A stretch of 64,000 nucleotides of DNA from Thalassospira sp. MCCC 1A03138 (GTDB lineage Bacteria > Pseudomonadota > Alphaproteobacteria > Rhodospirillales > Thalassospiraceae), in assembly GCF_002115785.1 (NCBI RefSeq), contig NZ_JFJY01000004.1, forward strand, positions 297,961 to 361,960, read 5' to 3'. Below the pieces are notes generated by a model. It saw only the letters and a list, made by a program, of their open reading frames with translations, did no database searches and was not told where the DNA came from. Positions 36,468-50,059 of this stretch are shown here, piece by piece. The position numbers were made by a program, and so were the translations under genes. Position 1 is the first letter of the stretch, and the number at the start of each line of letters is the position of its first letter.

Positions 36468-36663
36468 GTGATCATATGATTACAAGTTCCTGCGAATAAA
36501 AGGTAAAGGTCGGTAAATCCAATATTTTTTGCCACTATCAGCATTTTTCAGGCACAAATGATGACCTTTGTTCGTTCAAAATGCTGTTTAGAGTGGGAAA
36601 TGACCTGCCTTTCAAAAAACCATCATTGATCTTGCAACGAAAAATAACGCATGTTTGTTGCAA
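36468..36663. promoter_or_regulatory. Palindromes in the ClC/MFS divergent spacer
   Basis: GTGATCATATGATTAC (36468-36483) is a 16-bp near-palindrome close to the ClC start. TTGCAAC (36632-36638) is mirrored by GTTGCAA (36657-36663), about 70 bases before the MFS gene. Both could be operators; no regulator gene adjoins. The 299-base spacer contains no coding potential. Confidence 0.35.
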
Positions 36664-36732
36664 TACAGGCTTTTTGGCTGGCGGGACTTGGCCGCACACA
36701 ACAACAAATTCCTTTTTCAGGACTTCCGATAA

Positions 36733-37977
36733 ATGACTGAAAGTCAAAAATCGGGCGCCACCATCGCCCGTCCGCTCCCCGGTTTTGTCGAATTCGTGGT
36801 ATTGATGGCGATCACGATTGGTCTGGTCGCGCTTTCGATCGATAACCTGTTACCGGCATTCGGCCCGATCGCCACCGATTACGGCATCGAAGACGGCAAC
36901 CGCATGCAGTTGCTGATCTATGTCTTCATGATTGCCTTTGGCCTGATGCAGATCGTTTATGGCCCGCTGGCCGACAGCTTTGGCCGCAAGCGTATCTTGA
37001 TGCTGGGTCTTTCGATTTATGCCATCGGCACGGTCATGGCGATTTTTGCCGACAGTTATGACCATCTTCTGATCGCGCGTTTCGTTCAGGGGCTTGGTGC
37101 AGCGGCTCCGCGCGTCCTGACGATTGCGATCACGCGTGACTGTTTCGAAGGCCGCGAAATGGCCCGCGTCATGTCGTTCGTGATGATGATCTTTATCATC
37201 GTGCCGGTCTTTGCCCCGGCATCGGGCAGCCTGATCCTTGCCCTTGCCAACTGGCACATGATTTTCGTCAGCACCCTTGTCCTGGCGATCATTATTGCCG
37301 TCTGGTACAGCCTGCGGATGCCCGAAACGCTAAATCCCGAATACCGGCATAAACTGTCACTCAGCCGGATTGCGCGCGATATCAAAACCACCATCACCAA
37401 CCGCCAGACGCTGGGTTATGCAACGGCGATGGGGCTGATGTTTGCCTGTCTGATGGCTTATATCGGATCGGCCCAGCAGATTTTCGAAACCGAGGTTTAC
37501 GGACTTGGCGTCTGGTTCCCGCTGGTGTTCGGGATGATCGCCGCCTGCATGAGCGTTTCATCCTTCGTCAATGCCCGGCTTGTCCGCAAGATCGGCATGC
37601 ACAAACTCTCCCAGGGCGGGCTTCTGGTGATGGCAATCAGCAGCCTGATCAATCTGGGCATCGCCTTTGGCTTTGACGGTGCCCCGCCGCTTCCGGTGTT
37701 TGGTGTGGGTCTTACGGTCACACTGTTCTGCTTTTCCATGACCATGCCGAATTTCAATTCGCTGGCGATGGAACCGGTTGGCCGGATTGCCGGCACCGCA
37801 TCCTCGATGATCGGGGTTTACAGCACCCTGATCGGCGTTGTCGCGGGCGGCATCATCGGTCAACTATTCAATGGCACGGTGATCCCCCTAGTGGGCGGCT
37901 ATCTGGCTCTTGCGGTGCTGGCCATCATCATTGTCGGCATTACCGAACGCGGGAAGTTTTTCCACGCGACGCATTGA
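36733..37977 (+). CDS. MFS multidrug exporter, Bcr/CflA type
   Basis: 414 residues with twelve predicted membrane spans. The loop 2-3 motif GPLADSFGRKRIL and the motif LIARFVQGLGAAAPRVLTIAITRD are typical of drug:proton antiporters of the Bcr/CflA family. FSMTMPNFNSLAMEPVGRIAGTASS in the C-terminal half also fits. It probably exports antibiotics or other small organic compounds; the substrate is unproven. It ends at a strong terminator. Confidence 0.9.
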   Translation: MTESQKSGATIARPLPGFVEFVVLMAITIGLVALSIDNLLPAFGPIATDYGIEDGNRMQLLIYVFMIAFGLMQIVYGPLADSFGRKRILMLGLSIYAIGTVMAIFADSYDHLLIARFVQGLGAAAPRVLTIAITRDCFEGREMARVMSFVMMIFIIVPVFAPASGSLILALANWHMIFVSTLVLAIIIAVWYSLRMPETLNPEYRHKLSLSRIARDIKTTITNRQTLGYATAMGLMFACLMAYIGSAQQIFETEVYGLGVWFPLVFGMIAACMSVSSFVNARLVRKIGMHKLSQGGLLVMAISSLINLGIAFGFDGAPPLPVFGVGLTVTLFCFSMTMPNFNSLAMEPVGRIAGTASSMIGVYSTLIGVVAGGIIGQLFNGTVIPLVGGYLALAVLAIIIVGITERGKFFHATH

Positions 37978-37992
37978 TGACCGACCAAATGT

Positions 37993-38032
37993 AAAAAAAG
38001 CCCCGCAGCCGGAAAGCTGCGGGGCTTTTTTT
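37993..38032. terminator. Bidirectional terminator between MFS exporter and metH
   Basis: Seven A, GCCCCGCAGC (38000-38009), 6-base loop, GCTGCGGGGC (38016-38025), seven T. Perfect 10-bp stem between convergent genes. Confidence 0.93.
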
Positions 38033-38043
38033 GTTTTGTACGA

Positions 38044-40689
<2,646 letters not shown>

Positions 40690-40724
40690 GGGTCTGTTCG
40701 ATCTCTTTTTTCAGCTTCCCGGCA

Positions 40725-41798
40725 TCAGGCGGCGTTGAACGGCTCAAGGCCCGAAAGACGCATTTTCGGCTCGATCACGGGCAATTTGCGCGGGGTCGCA
40801 TTTGCCACCGCATCGGCAATCGCCTTGATATGGGGCGGCGTCGTGCCACAGCACCCGCCCAGCAGATTGACCATGCCGGTATCGGCCCATTCCTTGACCA
40901 GTGCCGCCATTTCGGCATCCGACTGGTCATATTCGCCAAATTCGTTGGGCAGGCCCGCATTGGGATAAACCGAAACCCGGCATTCGGCAATGCGTGACAG
41001 TTCCTGAACATAGGGGCGCAACTGTGCCGCCCCCAATGCGCAGTTAAGCCCGATCGAGAACGGCTTGGCATGACGGACCGAATTGTAAAACGCCTCGGTC
41101 GTCTGCCCCGAAAGGGTCCGGCCAGAGGCATCGGTGATCGTGCCCGAAATCAGAACCGGTACATCTTCACCGCGTTCTTCAAGCACTTCGTCGATGGCAA
41201 ACAGCGCCGCCTTGGCATTGAGCGTATCGAAAATGGTTTCCACCAGAAGCGTATCCGCCCCGCCATCCAGAAGGCCATTGACGGCTTCCTTATAAGCTTC
41301 GCGTAGCTGGTCGAAATTAACACCGCGGAAACCCGGATTGTTCACATCGGGCGAGATTGATGCGGTACGGTTGGTCGGGCCGATGGCACCGTTGACAAAG
41401 CGCACATCGCCGGGATGGGAGGCTTCCCATTCATCGCAGGCCGCGCGCGCGATTTTCGCACTTTCATAATTGATCTCGTAGGCAAGGCTTTCCATGCCGT
41501 AATCGGCCTGCGCAATCGTCGTCGCACTAAAGGTATTGGTCCCCTGAAGGTCCGCACCTGCGGCAATATATTGCAGGTGGATATCCTTGATGATGTCTGG
41601 CTGGGTCAATGACAGCAAGTCGTTATTGCCCTTCACATCCTGTTTCCAGTCGGCAAAGCGTTCACCGCGGTAATCTTCCTCGGTCAGCTTGTGCTTCTGG
41701 ATCATGGTACCCATCGCACCATCAAGGATCAGGATTTTGTTTTCGGCCCGTTTACGCAGCAGGGCAATGCGTTCCTTGCGGTCATTCATCATCGTCAT
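40725..41798 (-). CDS. Homocysteine S-methyltransferase module of split methionine synthase
   Basis: About 357 residues from the ATG at 41798 (41792 and 41789 are alternatives). It matches the N-terminal barrel of Met[32 protein letters not shown] (zinc Cys) and [11 protein letters not shown] (two zinc Cys). It would activate homocysteine and receive the methyl group from the cobalamin of the metH product, encoded 35 bases downstream. The two together rebuild the usual MetH. Confidence 0.92.
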   Translation of the reverse strand: MTMMNDRKERIALLRKRAENKILILDGAMGTMIQKHKLTEEDYRGERFADWKQDVKGNNDLLSLTQPDIIKDIHLQYIAAGADLQGTNTFSATTIAQADYGMESLAYEINYESAKIARAACDEWEASHPGDVRFVNGAIGPTNRTASISPDVNNPGFRGVNFDQLREAYKEAVNGLLDGGADTLLVETIFDTLNAKAALFAIDEVLEERGEDVPVLISGTITDASGRTLSGQTTEAFYNSVRHAKPFSIGLNCALGAAQLRPYVQELSRIAECRVSVYPNAGLPNEFGEYDQSDAEMAALVKEWADTGMVNLLGGCCGTTPPHIKAIADAVANATPRKLPVIEPKMRLSGLEPFNAA

Positions 41799-41838
41799 CC
41801 AGTCGTTTTGATCATGCAGGCTGTTTGGGCGGGTCGGT

Positions 41839-42780
<942 letters not shown>

Positions 42781-42817
42781 TTATTCATCATTATTATGGT
42801 ATCAAGCTGCCGGTTTG

Positions 42818-43795
42818 TTACTCGGCAGCTTCGTTATTATTGTTCGCTATCGGCGCCTTCTGTTCCTTTGCGGATGCATGTGCGGACCAGATTCGCACCG
42901 TCAGGGGCTTGCCCGGCAGGCTTATGACATCGCCGGGCGAAAGTTCACATGCGCGAAACCACGTATTGATCGCCCCGTCTTCAAAGCCAAGCCGCCGATG
43001 CGCGTGCTCTTCGCGCAGTTCTTCGCGGTCATGGGTCGCAAAATCAACCACCATCAGCCTGCCATTAGGCGCCAGAACGCGGGCAGCTTCGGCGATGGCG
43101 GCTTCGGGGCGTTCGGCGTAATGCAGCACCTGATGCAGGGTCACAACATCAAACATTCCGGCCGGATAAGGCAGTTGATACATATCGGCCTGCCTTACCA
43201 GACAGTTCGAAAGATCGGCGCGCTGCAAGCGTGCGCGTGCGACCGCCAGCATCTCGCGCGACATATCAACGCCGACGCCCTCTTCGGCCGTTTTGCCCAG
43301 AAGTTCCAGAATCCGGCCCGTACCGGTCCCGATATCAAGAATACGGCCCCCGGAAAGATCGCCGATGGCGTCAATAAGCGCCCGTTCGACCACCGCTTCG
43401 TCGATATGAAGTGACCGGATTCGATCCCAGTCATCGGCATTCGCACGGAAATATTCCGTCGCAATCTGTTCGCGCTGCGCCTTGACCTGCTCAAGCCGGG
43501 TACGATCAAGCGAGAGGGTTTCGTCATCGCGGGGCAACAGATCAAGAACCGGCTGCAACAGTTCGGCCCCCGGACCTGTATTGGGTGTGCGATAAAAAAC
43601 CCATGTCCCTTCACGGAATCGGACAAGCAAACCGGCTTCGCACAGCAATTTCAGATGACGCGACACACGCGGCTGGCTCTGCCCGATGATCTGGGTGATC
43701 TCGCTGACCGTCAGTTCGCATTCGGCACAGATCGCCAGCAGGCGAAGACGTGTCGCCTCTGCCGCTGCGCGTAACCTTGCAAGGACCTGTTCCAT
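42818..43795 (-). CDS. ArsR-type regulator fused to a SAM methyltransferase domain
   Basis: 325 residues. Residues 1-90 form an ArsR winged helix (LTVSEITQIIGQSQPRVSRHLKLLCEAGLLV). About 140-300 is a class I methyltransferase domain with motif I RILDIGTGTGRILELLG and VVDFATHDREELREEHAHRRLGF. Fusions of this kind head metF/metH operons in alphaproteobacteria and are thought to sense SAM or SAH and repress the methionine cycle. Being first in the met operon with a dyad over its own promoter supports that role here. Confidence 0.88.
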   Translation of the reverse strand: MEQVLARLRAAAEATRLRLLAICAECELTVSEITQIIGQSQPRVSRHLKLLCEAGLLVRFREGTWVFYRTPNTGPGAELLQPVLDLLPRDDETLSLDRTRLEQVKAQREQIATEYFRANADDWDRIRSLHIDEAVVERALIDAIGDLSGGRILDIGTGTGRILELLGKTAEEGVGVDMSREMLAVARARLQRADLSNCLVRQADMYQLPYPAGMFDVVTLHQVLHYAERPEAAIAEAARVLAPNGRLMVVDFATHDREELREEHAHRRLGFEDGAINTWFRACELSPGDVISLPGKPLTVRIWSAHASAKEQKAPIANNNNEAAE

Positions 43796-43824
43796 TTCGC
43801 TGCCTCCGCCAACTCCGAAAAGAC

Positions 43825-43840
43825 ATAAAGATATGTTTAT
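43825..43840 (-). promoter_or_regulatory. Operator candidate of the met operon (ATAAAGATATGTTTAT)
   Basis: A 16-bp dyad, ATAAA-6-TTTAT, symmetric at 14 of 16 positions, lies 29 bases before the first gene of the met operon. ArsR regulators bind AT-rich dyads of this size. It overlaps where the promoter must be, fitting autorepression. Confidence 0.6.
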
Positions 43841-44024
43841 ATTTAATCAAGACCTATTTACCCACCCCAAAGGAGTATGGCAAAAAAGCAACACGCCAAA
43901 TCCCATTGATCGAGCACATAATTTTGTGTGCTGGTGTTTAAACTTTCCCTATGCTAACCACATTGGTATCTGAGACGTGTGCGATGCATGGTCCTGTTTT
44001 CTTCGCGGGCAACAGGACAGGTAG

Positions 44025-44052
44025 CGTTTTTGAAATCCCGATTTCAAAAACG
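44025..44052 (+). other. Perfect 12-bp inverted repeat in front of mlaA
   Basis: CGTTTTTGAAAT (44025-44036), spacer CCCG, ATTTCAAAAACG (44041-44052). A second repeat CCTGTT...AACAGG (43993-44016) lies just before it. No U-tract follows. The element is 48 bases from the mlaA start, within a 305-base divergent spacer otherwise holding only the met operator, and could be a regulator site or RNA hairpin. Confidence 0.5.
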
Positions 44053-44100
44053 TCTCGGGGTCGGGGAAAGTTTGTATCGAAAATCGTTTGGCAAAAAATA

Positions 44101-44886
44101 ATGAAGCTTCGAACTTTGCTTTCGCTGTGCGCTGGTGCATCTCTGTCCATGCTGACAGCATGCGCGTCCACCCAGCCGGCACAGGACATGAGTGACTATG
44201 ACCCTCTCGAACCGGTGAACCGGGTCGTGCACGGAGTTAATGGCGCCGTAGACTTTATGGTCCTTTACCCAGCCGCCATGTGGTATCGCGACATTGCACC
44301 GCAGCCGGTAAAAACCGCTGTCCGCAGTTTTGTGCGCAACATCGGCGAGCCGGTGAATGCATTGAACTCGCTGCTGCAAGGGGAACCTGATCAGGCCGCT
44401 GACTCCGTACAGCGCTTCATCATGAACACCACAATCGGCTTCCTTGGTTTCAATGATGTGGCTGCCGATTTCGGCATTGCCTATCATTCAGAAGATTTCG
44501 GCCAGACTCTTGGCCATTACGGCATCGGTGGCGGTCCTTACATTGTCCTGCCGCTGCTTGGTCCGTCGAACCTGCGTGATACGACCGGCATTGCCGTTGA
44601 TTACGTGGCAAACCCGCTGACCTGGGGCAGCCGGAACAGCGATACCCTTGATGCGCTCTATCTTGGTTCGCTGGGTTTGACAGCACTTGACGCACGCTAT
44701 CGTACGCTCAACCAGCTCAACGAATTGCAGCAGTCGTCGATTGACTATTATGCCGCTTTGCGTAGCCTGTATCGTCAGCAACGCAACGCCGCCATTCGGA
44801 ACGGTGCAGATCCTTCGGCACCGAATTTCGAAGACGAAAGCGCTTCTGCCGACTTCGACGATGCGTTTGAAGCCGCGGCAAATTAA
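44101..44886 (+). CDS. mlaA: Outer-membrane lipid-asymmetry lipoprotein MlaA (VacJ)
   Basis: 261 residues. The lipobox LTACAS gives a lipidated Cys near residue 21. DYDPLEPVNRVVHGVN, FVRNIGEPVNALNSLLQG and YIVLPLLGPSNLRDTTGIAVDYVANPL are the family signatures. MlaA removes misplaced phospholipids from the outer leaflet of the outer membrane and passes them to MlaC. The start at 44101 gives the correct lipoprotein signal; the open frame extends upstream to 43951 without coding character. mlaC follows with a one-base overlap. Confidence 0.94.
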   Translation: MKLRTLLSLCAGASLSMLTACASTQPAQDMSDYDPLEPVNRVVHGVNGAVDFMVLYPAAMWYRDIAPQPVKTAVRSFVRNIGEPVNALNSLLQGEPDQAADSVQRFIMNTTIGFLGFNDVAADFGIAYHSEDFGQTLGHYGIGGGPYIVLPLLGPSNLRDTTGIAVDYVANPLTWGSRNSDTLDALYLGSLGLTALDARYRTLNQLNELQQSSIDYYAALRSLYRQQRNAAIRNGADPSAPNFEDESASADFDDAFEAAAN

Positions 44887-45548
44887 TGGTTCGATCGAAC
44901 ATGAAAAGCAAATTTACGATTCCCGCACTGGCGGCAGCAATCGTTAGCGCGACCGGCCTTCTGGCCGGTCCTGCATTTGCAGGTAATGCAAACACTGCGC
45001 CGTCCCTGACGGTAGAGGTCGCTGTAAGCAGCAACGCATCCGAGGTAATCAAGACTCTTGCGAATGAAGCGATTATCGGCCTGACCGACCAGTCGCTTAG
45101 CAACGATACCCGTCGGCAGAACTTTGTTGCGCTGATGGACCGTTACTTCGCAATGGATGTGATTTCCCGGTTTGTTCTGGGACGTTACTGGCGCTCGATC
45201 TCCGAGGAAGAACTTAACGAGTTCGCCGATCTTCTTCAGGACTATCTGGCTCTTAACTACGCCAGCCAGTTCAAGGATTTCAATGGCGAGCAGTTCGTTG
45301 TCGGCGACGAGAAACAGCAGAACAAGGATACCTTCGTCAATTCGCAGTTTGTCCGCCCGGATGGTCCGCCGGTTTCGATTATCTGGCGTCTGCGCGAATT
45401 CGGTGATGAATATAAAATCATTGATGTGACCGTCGAAGGTCTAAGCATGGGCATCACCCAGCGCGATGAATTCACCGCCGTCATTCAGAAAAACGGCGGC
45501 AAGGTCTCGGCATTGACCGAAAATCTGCGTGCAAAAGTCGGAAAATAA
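44886..45548 (+). CDS. mlaC: Periplasmic phospholipid-binding protein MlaC
   Basis: 220 residues (215 if translation starts at the ATG at 44901). A signal peptide ends around GPAFAGN. The Tol-Tol-Ttg2 core includes FVALMDRYFAMDVISRFVLGRYWRSISEEELNEFADLLQDYL and IDVTVEGLSMGITQRDEFTAVI. It carries phospholipids from MlaA towards the inner-membrane MlaFEDB complex, whose genes are not in this window. The ATG at 44886 shares a base with the mlaA stop (TAATG), so translation is coupled. Confidence 0.93.
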   Translation: MVRSNMKSKFTIPALAAAIVSATGLLAGPAFAGNANTAPSLTVEVAVSSNASEVIKTLANEAIIGLTDQSLSNDTRRQNFVALMDRYFAMDVISRFVLGRYWRSISEEELNEFADLLQDYLALNYASQFKDFNGEQFVVGDEKQQNKDTFVNSQFVRPDGPPVSIIWRLREFGDEYKIIDVTVEGLSMGITQRDEFTAVIQKNGGKVSALTENLRAKVGK

Positions 45549-45573
45549 TTCCGCATAGACCCTCCCGGAAATC

Positions 45574-45608
45574 AAAAAGCCACCGGTAAATTTACTGGTG
45601 GCTTTTTT
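45574..45608 (+). terminator. Rho-independent terminator after mlaC
   Basis: AAAAAGCCACCGGTAA pairs with TTACTGGTGGCTTTTT (one G-T/mismatch position), followed by T. Confidence 0.88.
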
Positions 45609-45634
45609 CATGCACAGATATGATCAAGATAATA

Positions 45635-45659
45635 AAAGGCCGCCCATCGGGCGGCCTTT
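45635..45659 (-). terminator. Rho-independent terminator after ettA
   Basis: AAAGGCCGCCC (45635-45645), a 3-base loop, GGGCGGCCTTT (45649-45659). On the minus strand TTTTATTA follows. It is 6 bases past the ettA stop. Confidence 0.85.
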
Positions 45660-45664
45660 CGTTC

Positions 45665-47347
<1,683 letters not shown>

Positions 47348-47885
47348 TAAATTCCCCATCCAAAATGTGAGAAATCCCGGACCATGCCGGGACATGCGGA
47401 TCGCCGCCTTGCGACCATCCAGAAAGCTTTGCCCGTTTGTAACCGACCGGCCCCTTACAAACAATGACAAACAATCGCAATCGATGTGATGCGCTTTGAA
47501 TCTGCATCGATGGAAACGACGCGGGCAAAACCGCGCCCGGAAACACACCTCTCAGGGCAAAATCAACCGTTAATAATGCATAATCAAGCAAATATGCACG
47601 TATTTCGATTAAAAACAGGCTGCCATTGTGCAGCGCAGAAAAACATCGAAAAAATGGCGGTTTTGGTAGGTTTTTTCAGCGTTTCCAGCAGGTTGAGCCC
47701 CCCGGGAGCGCTAATGTCTACGACTAATGATTAGCTTCTTGCGCATTCTGAAAACTGTTATCGAATTCGCTGGCAATGGTGCGTGCAAACACCACCACTG
47801 CACCAAAAGCAGGCGGACCGGCACAAAAAAGAACTCAATAGCCGGTCGGCAGGGAAGTTTTCATTTTCTAGGAAGGAGACGCGCT
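47348..47885. other. 538-base divergent spacer before the acetate-type permease cluster
   Basis: Contains open frames on both strands, but none has a ribosome binding site or coding character. It must hold the promoters of ettA and of the DUF4212 gene. CTAATGATTAG (47725-47735) is an 11-bp odd palindrome. I cannot assign a firm promoter. Confidence 0.4.
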
Positions 47886-48143
47886 ATGGATGAGCAAAGC
47901 GCAGCCTACTGGAAGCGAAACGTAAAACTGGTGACCACCTTGTTGATCATCTGGTTTGTCGTTTCCTACGGTTTCGGCATCTTGTTTGTCGATGTGATGA
48001 ACAACATCAAGATTGCGGGCTTTGAACTCGGGTTCTGGTTCGCCCAACAGGGGTCCATTTACGTCTTTGTCGCGTTGATTTTCGTTTACGTGTCCAAGAT
48101 GAACAAACTGGACCGTGAATTCGACGTTCGCGAAGACGACTGA
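47886..48143 (+). CDS. DUF4212 small membrane subunit of a sodium:solute symporter
   Basis: 85 residues with two membrane spans (LVTTLLIIWFVVSYGFGILFV and SIYVFVALIFVYVSKM). AAGGAG stands 9 bases before the ATG; the open frame further upstream is ignored. DUF4212 proteins occur next to ActP-like acetate permeases, as here (symporter 36 bases downstream), and are taken to be their small subunit. The C-terminal YVSKMNKLDREFDV is typical. Confidence 0.9.
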   Translation: MDEQSAAYWKRNVKLVTTLLIIWFVVSYGFGILFVDVMNNIKIAGFELGFWFAQQGSIYVFVALIFVYVSKMNKLDREFDVREDD

Positions 48144-48179
48144 CGTCGGTGAAAATTCCGGATCCGGGGAGACAGACAA

Positions 48180-49946
48180 ATGGATCTTACTACCCTTACC
48201 TATATCGTCGTCGGCCTGAGCTTCGCGCTGTATATCGGCATCGCGATCTGGGCCAAAGCAAGCACCACCGGCGAATTTTATGTCGCGGGCAAAGGTGTTA
48301 ACCCGGTCGTCAACGGTATGGCGACTGCCGCAGACTGGATGTCTGCTGCATCCTTCATTTCAATGGCCGGCCTGATTGCCTTCCTTGGCTATGGCGGCTC
48401 GGTCTACCTGATGGGCTGGACTGGCGGCTACTGCCTGCTGGCAATGCTTCTGGCACCTTATCTGCGCAAATACGGTAAATTTACCGTGCCGGAATTCATC
48501 GGGGACCGGTACTACTCCAAAACGGCACGTATCGTTGCCGTTATCTGCCTGATCTTCATTTCCTTCACCTATGTTGCAGGCCAGATGCGCGGCGTTGGTA
48601 TCGTGTTCTCGCGCTTCCTTGAAGTCGAACTGCTGACCGGCCTGATCGTCGGCATGGGCATCGTCTTCGTTTATGCCGTTCTTGGCGGCATGAAGGGCAT
48701 CACCTACACCCAGGTGGCGCAATATTGCGTTCTGATCGTTGCCTATACCATTCCGGCAATCTTCATCGCCTTCCAGCTGACCGGCAATCCGCTGCCGCAG
48801 CTGGCATTCGGCTCCACGGTTAATGGCACGGGCGATCATATGCTTGATCGTTTGAACCAGATCGTGACCGAACTGGGCTTCCTTGAATATACAACAACCA
48901 GCAAATCGACGATCGACATCTTCTGCATCACACTTGCGTTGATGGTCGGTACGGCAGGTCTGCCGCACGTTATCGTCCGCTTCTTCACGGTTCCGAAAGT
49001 ACGTGATGCACGTTCATCGGCCGGTTGGGCGCTGGTATTCATCGCGATCCTTTACACCACCGCCCCGGCAGTTGGTGCGATGGCACGCCTGAACCTGACG
49101 GAAACCGTGCAGATCGGCGCGGTTGGCGATCCGGAAGGCAACCTTAAAATCGAAGATCGTCCGGATTGGATGACCCGTTGGGAAGCCACCGGTCTTCTGA
49201 AATTTGAAGACAAAAACGGTGACGGTCGTATCCAGTACTATAACGATGCCAACAAGGACTTTGCCGCCAAAGCCGCTGAATATGGCTGGGCCGGTAACGA
49301 ACTTAAGGTTGACAACGACATCATGGTTCTGGCCAACCCGGAAATTGCACAGCTTCCGAACTGGGTGATTGCCCTTGTCGCAGCCGGTGGTATTGCCGCC
49401 GCACTGTCAACGGCAGCCGGTCTGTTGCTTGTGATCTCGTCGGGTATCTCGCATGACCTTCTGAAAGGCACATTGACGCCGGATATGACAGAAGGGCAGG
49501 AACTGATGGCCGGCCGTATCGCAGCCGCCGTCGCAATCGTGATTGCTGGTTATCTTGGATACAACCCGCCTGGCTTCGTGGCACAGGTGGTGGCCTTCGC
49601 CTTCGGTTTGGCGGCGGCATCACTGTTCCCGGTTATCATCATGGGAATCTTCTCCAAGAAGGTTAACCGCGAAGGCGCGATTGCCGGCATGCTTGTCGGT
49701 CTTGTTTTCACCATGGGCTATATCATGTCCTACAAGGGCATCTTTATCCCGGTACTGATCGAAAACGTTCCGGCAAACTGGCTGTTCGGCATTTCGCCGG
49801 AAGGCATCGGTGTTGTTGGTATGATCCTGAACTTCCTCGTTGCTTTCGGCGTTTCGAAAGTTACCGCAGAACCGCCGGCACATATCCAGCACCTGATTGA
49901 AGATATCCGTGTTCCGAAAGGAGCCGGTAGCGCCGTTGACCATTAA
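48180..49946 (+). CDS. Sodium:solute symporter, acetate-permease (ActP/VC2705) type
   Basis: 588 residues with about thirteen spans. SSS family marks are GEFYVAGKGVNPVVNGMATAADWMSAASF, GTAGLPHVIVRFFTVP and GGIAAALSTAAGLLLVISSGISHDLL. It likely takes up acetate or another short carboxylate with sodium. A hydrophilic loop (about 310-385) contains an EF-hand-like segment, DKNGDGRIQYYN (344-355). It is paired with the DUF4212 gene before it. Confidence 0.92.
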   Translation: MDLTTLTYIVVGLSFALYIGIAIWAKASTTGEFYVAGKGVNPVVNGMATAADWMSAASFISMAGLIAFLGYGGSVYLMGWTGGYCLLAMLLAPYLRKYGKFTVPEFIGDRYYSKTARIVAVICLIFISFTYVAGQMRGVGIVFSRFLEVELLTGLIVGMGIVFVYAVLGGMKGITYTQVAQYCVLIVAYTIPAIFIAFQLTGNPLPQLAFGSTVNGTGDHMLDRLNQIVTELGFLEYTTTSKSTIDIFCITLALMVGTAGLPHVIVRFFTVPKVRDARSSAGWALVFIAILYTTAPAVGAMARLNLTETVQIGAVGDPEGNLKIEDRPDWMTRWEATGLLKFEDKNGDGRIQYYNDANKDFAAKAAEYGWAGNELKVDNDIMVLANPEIAQLPNWVIALVAAGGIAAALSTAAGLLLVISSGISHDLLKGTLTPDMTEGQELMAGRIAAAVAIVIAGYLGYNPPGFVAQVVAFAFGLAAASLFPVIIMGIFSKKVNREGAIAGMLVGLVFTMGYIMSYKGIFIPVLIENVPANWLFGISPEGIGVVGMILNFLVAFGVSKVTAEPPAHIQHLIEDIRVPKGAGSAVDH

Positions 49947-49978
49947 TCGGTCGACTGGTTTGCAAGAAACCTGTTGCT

Positions 49979-50013
49979 GGCCCCCGGAATTACCTCCGGG
50001 GGCCTTTTCTTTT
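49979..50013 (+). terminator. Rho-independent terminator after the symporter gene
   Basis: GGCCCCCGGA (49979-49988), 6-base loop, TCCGGGGGCC (49995-50004), then TTTTCTTTT. It lies between the symporter and DUF294 genes, so the latter is partly or wholly uncoupled from the symporter transcript. Confidence 0.9.
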
Positions 50014-50059
50014 GCCGCGAACTCGGGCAACAATGCATCACGACAGGGAGGAAGGTCAT

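Noticed and set aside
43951..44100. Upstream extension of the mlaA frame
   Set aside because: It would bury the lipoprotein signal inside the protein and translates the inverted repeats; the ATG at 44101 gives a proper lipobox.
47348..47548. Upstream extension of the ettA frame
   Set aside because: The added 67 residues are Arg/Cys/His-rich and unlike EttA, whose conserved start is at 47347.
47770..47790. TGGCAATGGTGCGTGC resembling a sigma54 promoter before the DUF4212 gene
   Set aside because: The GG and GC elements are 11 rather than 10 bases apart and the -12 element lacks TTGC.
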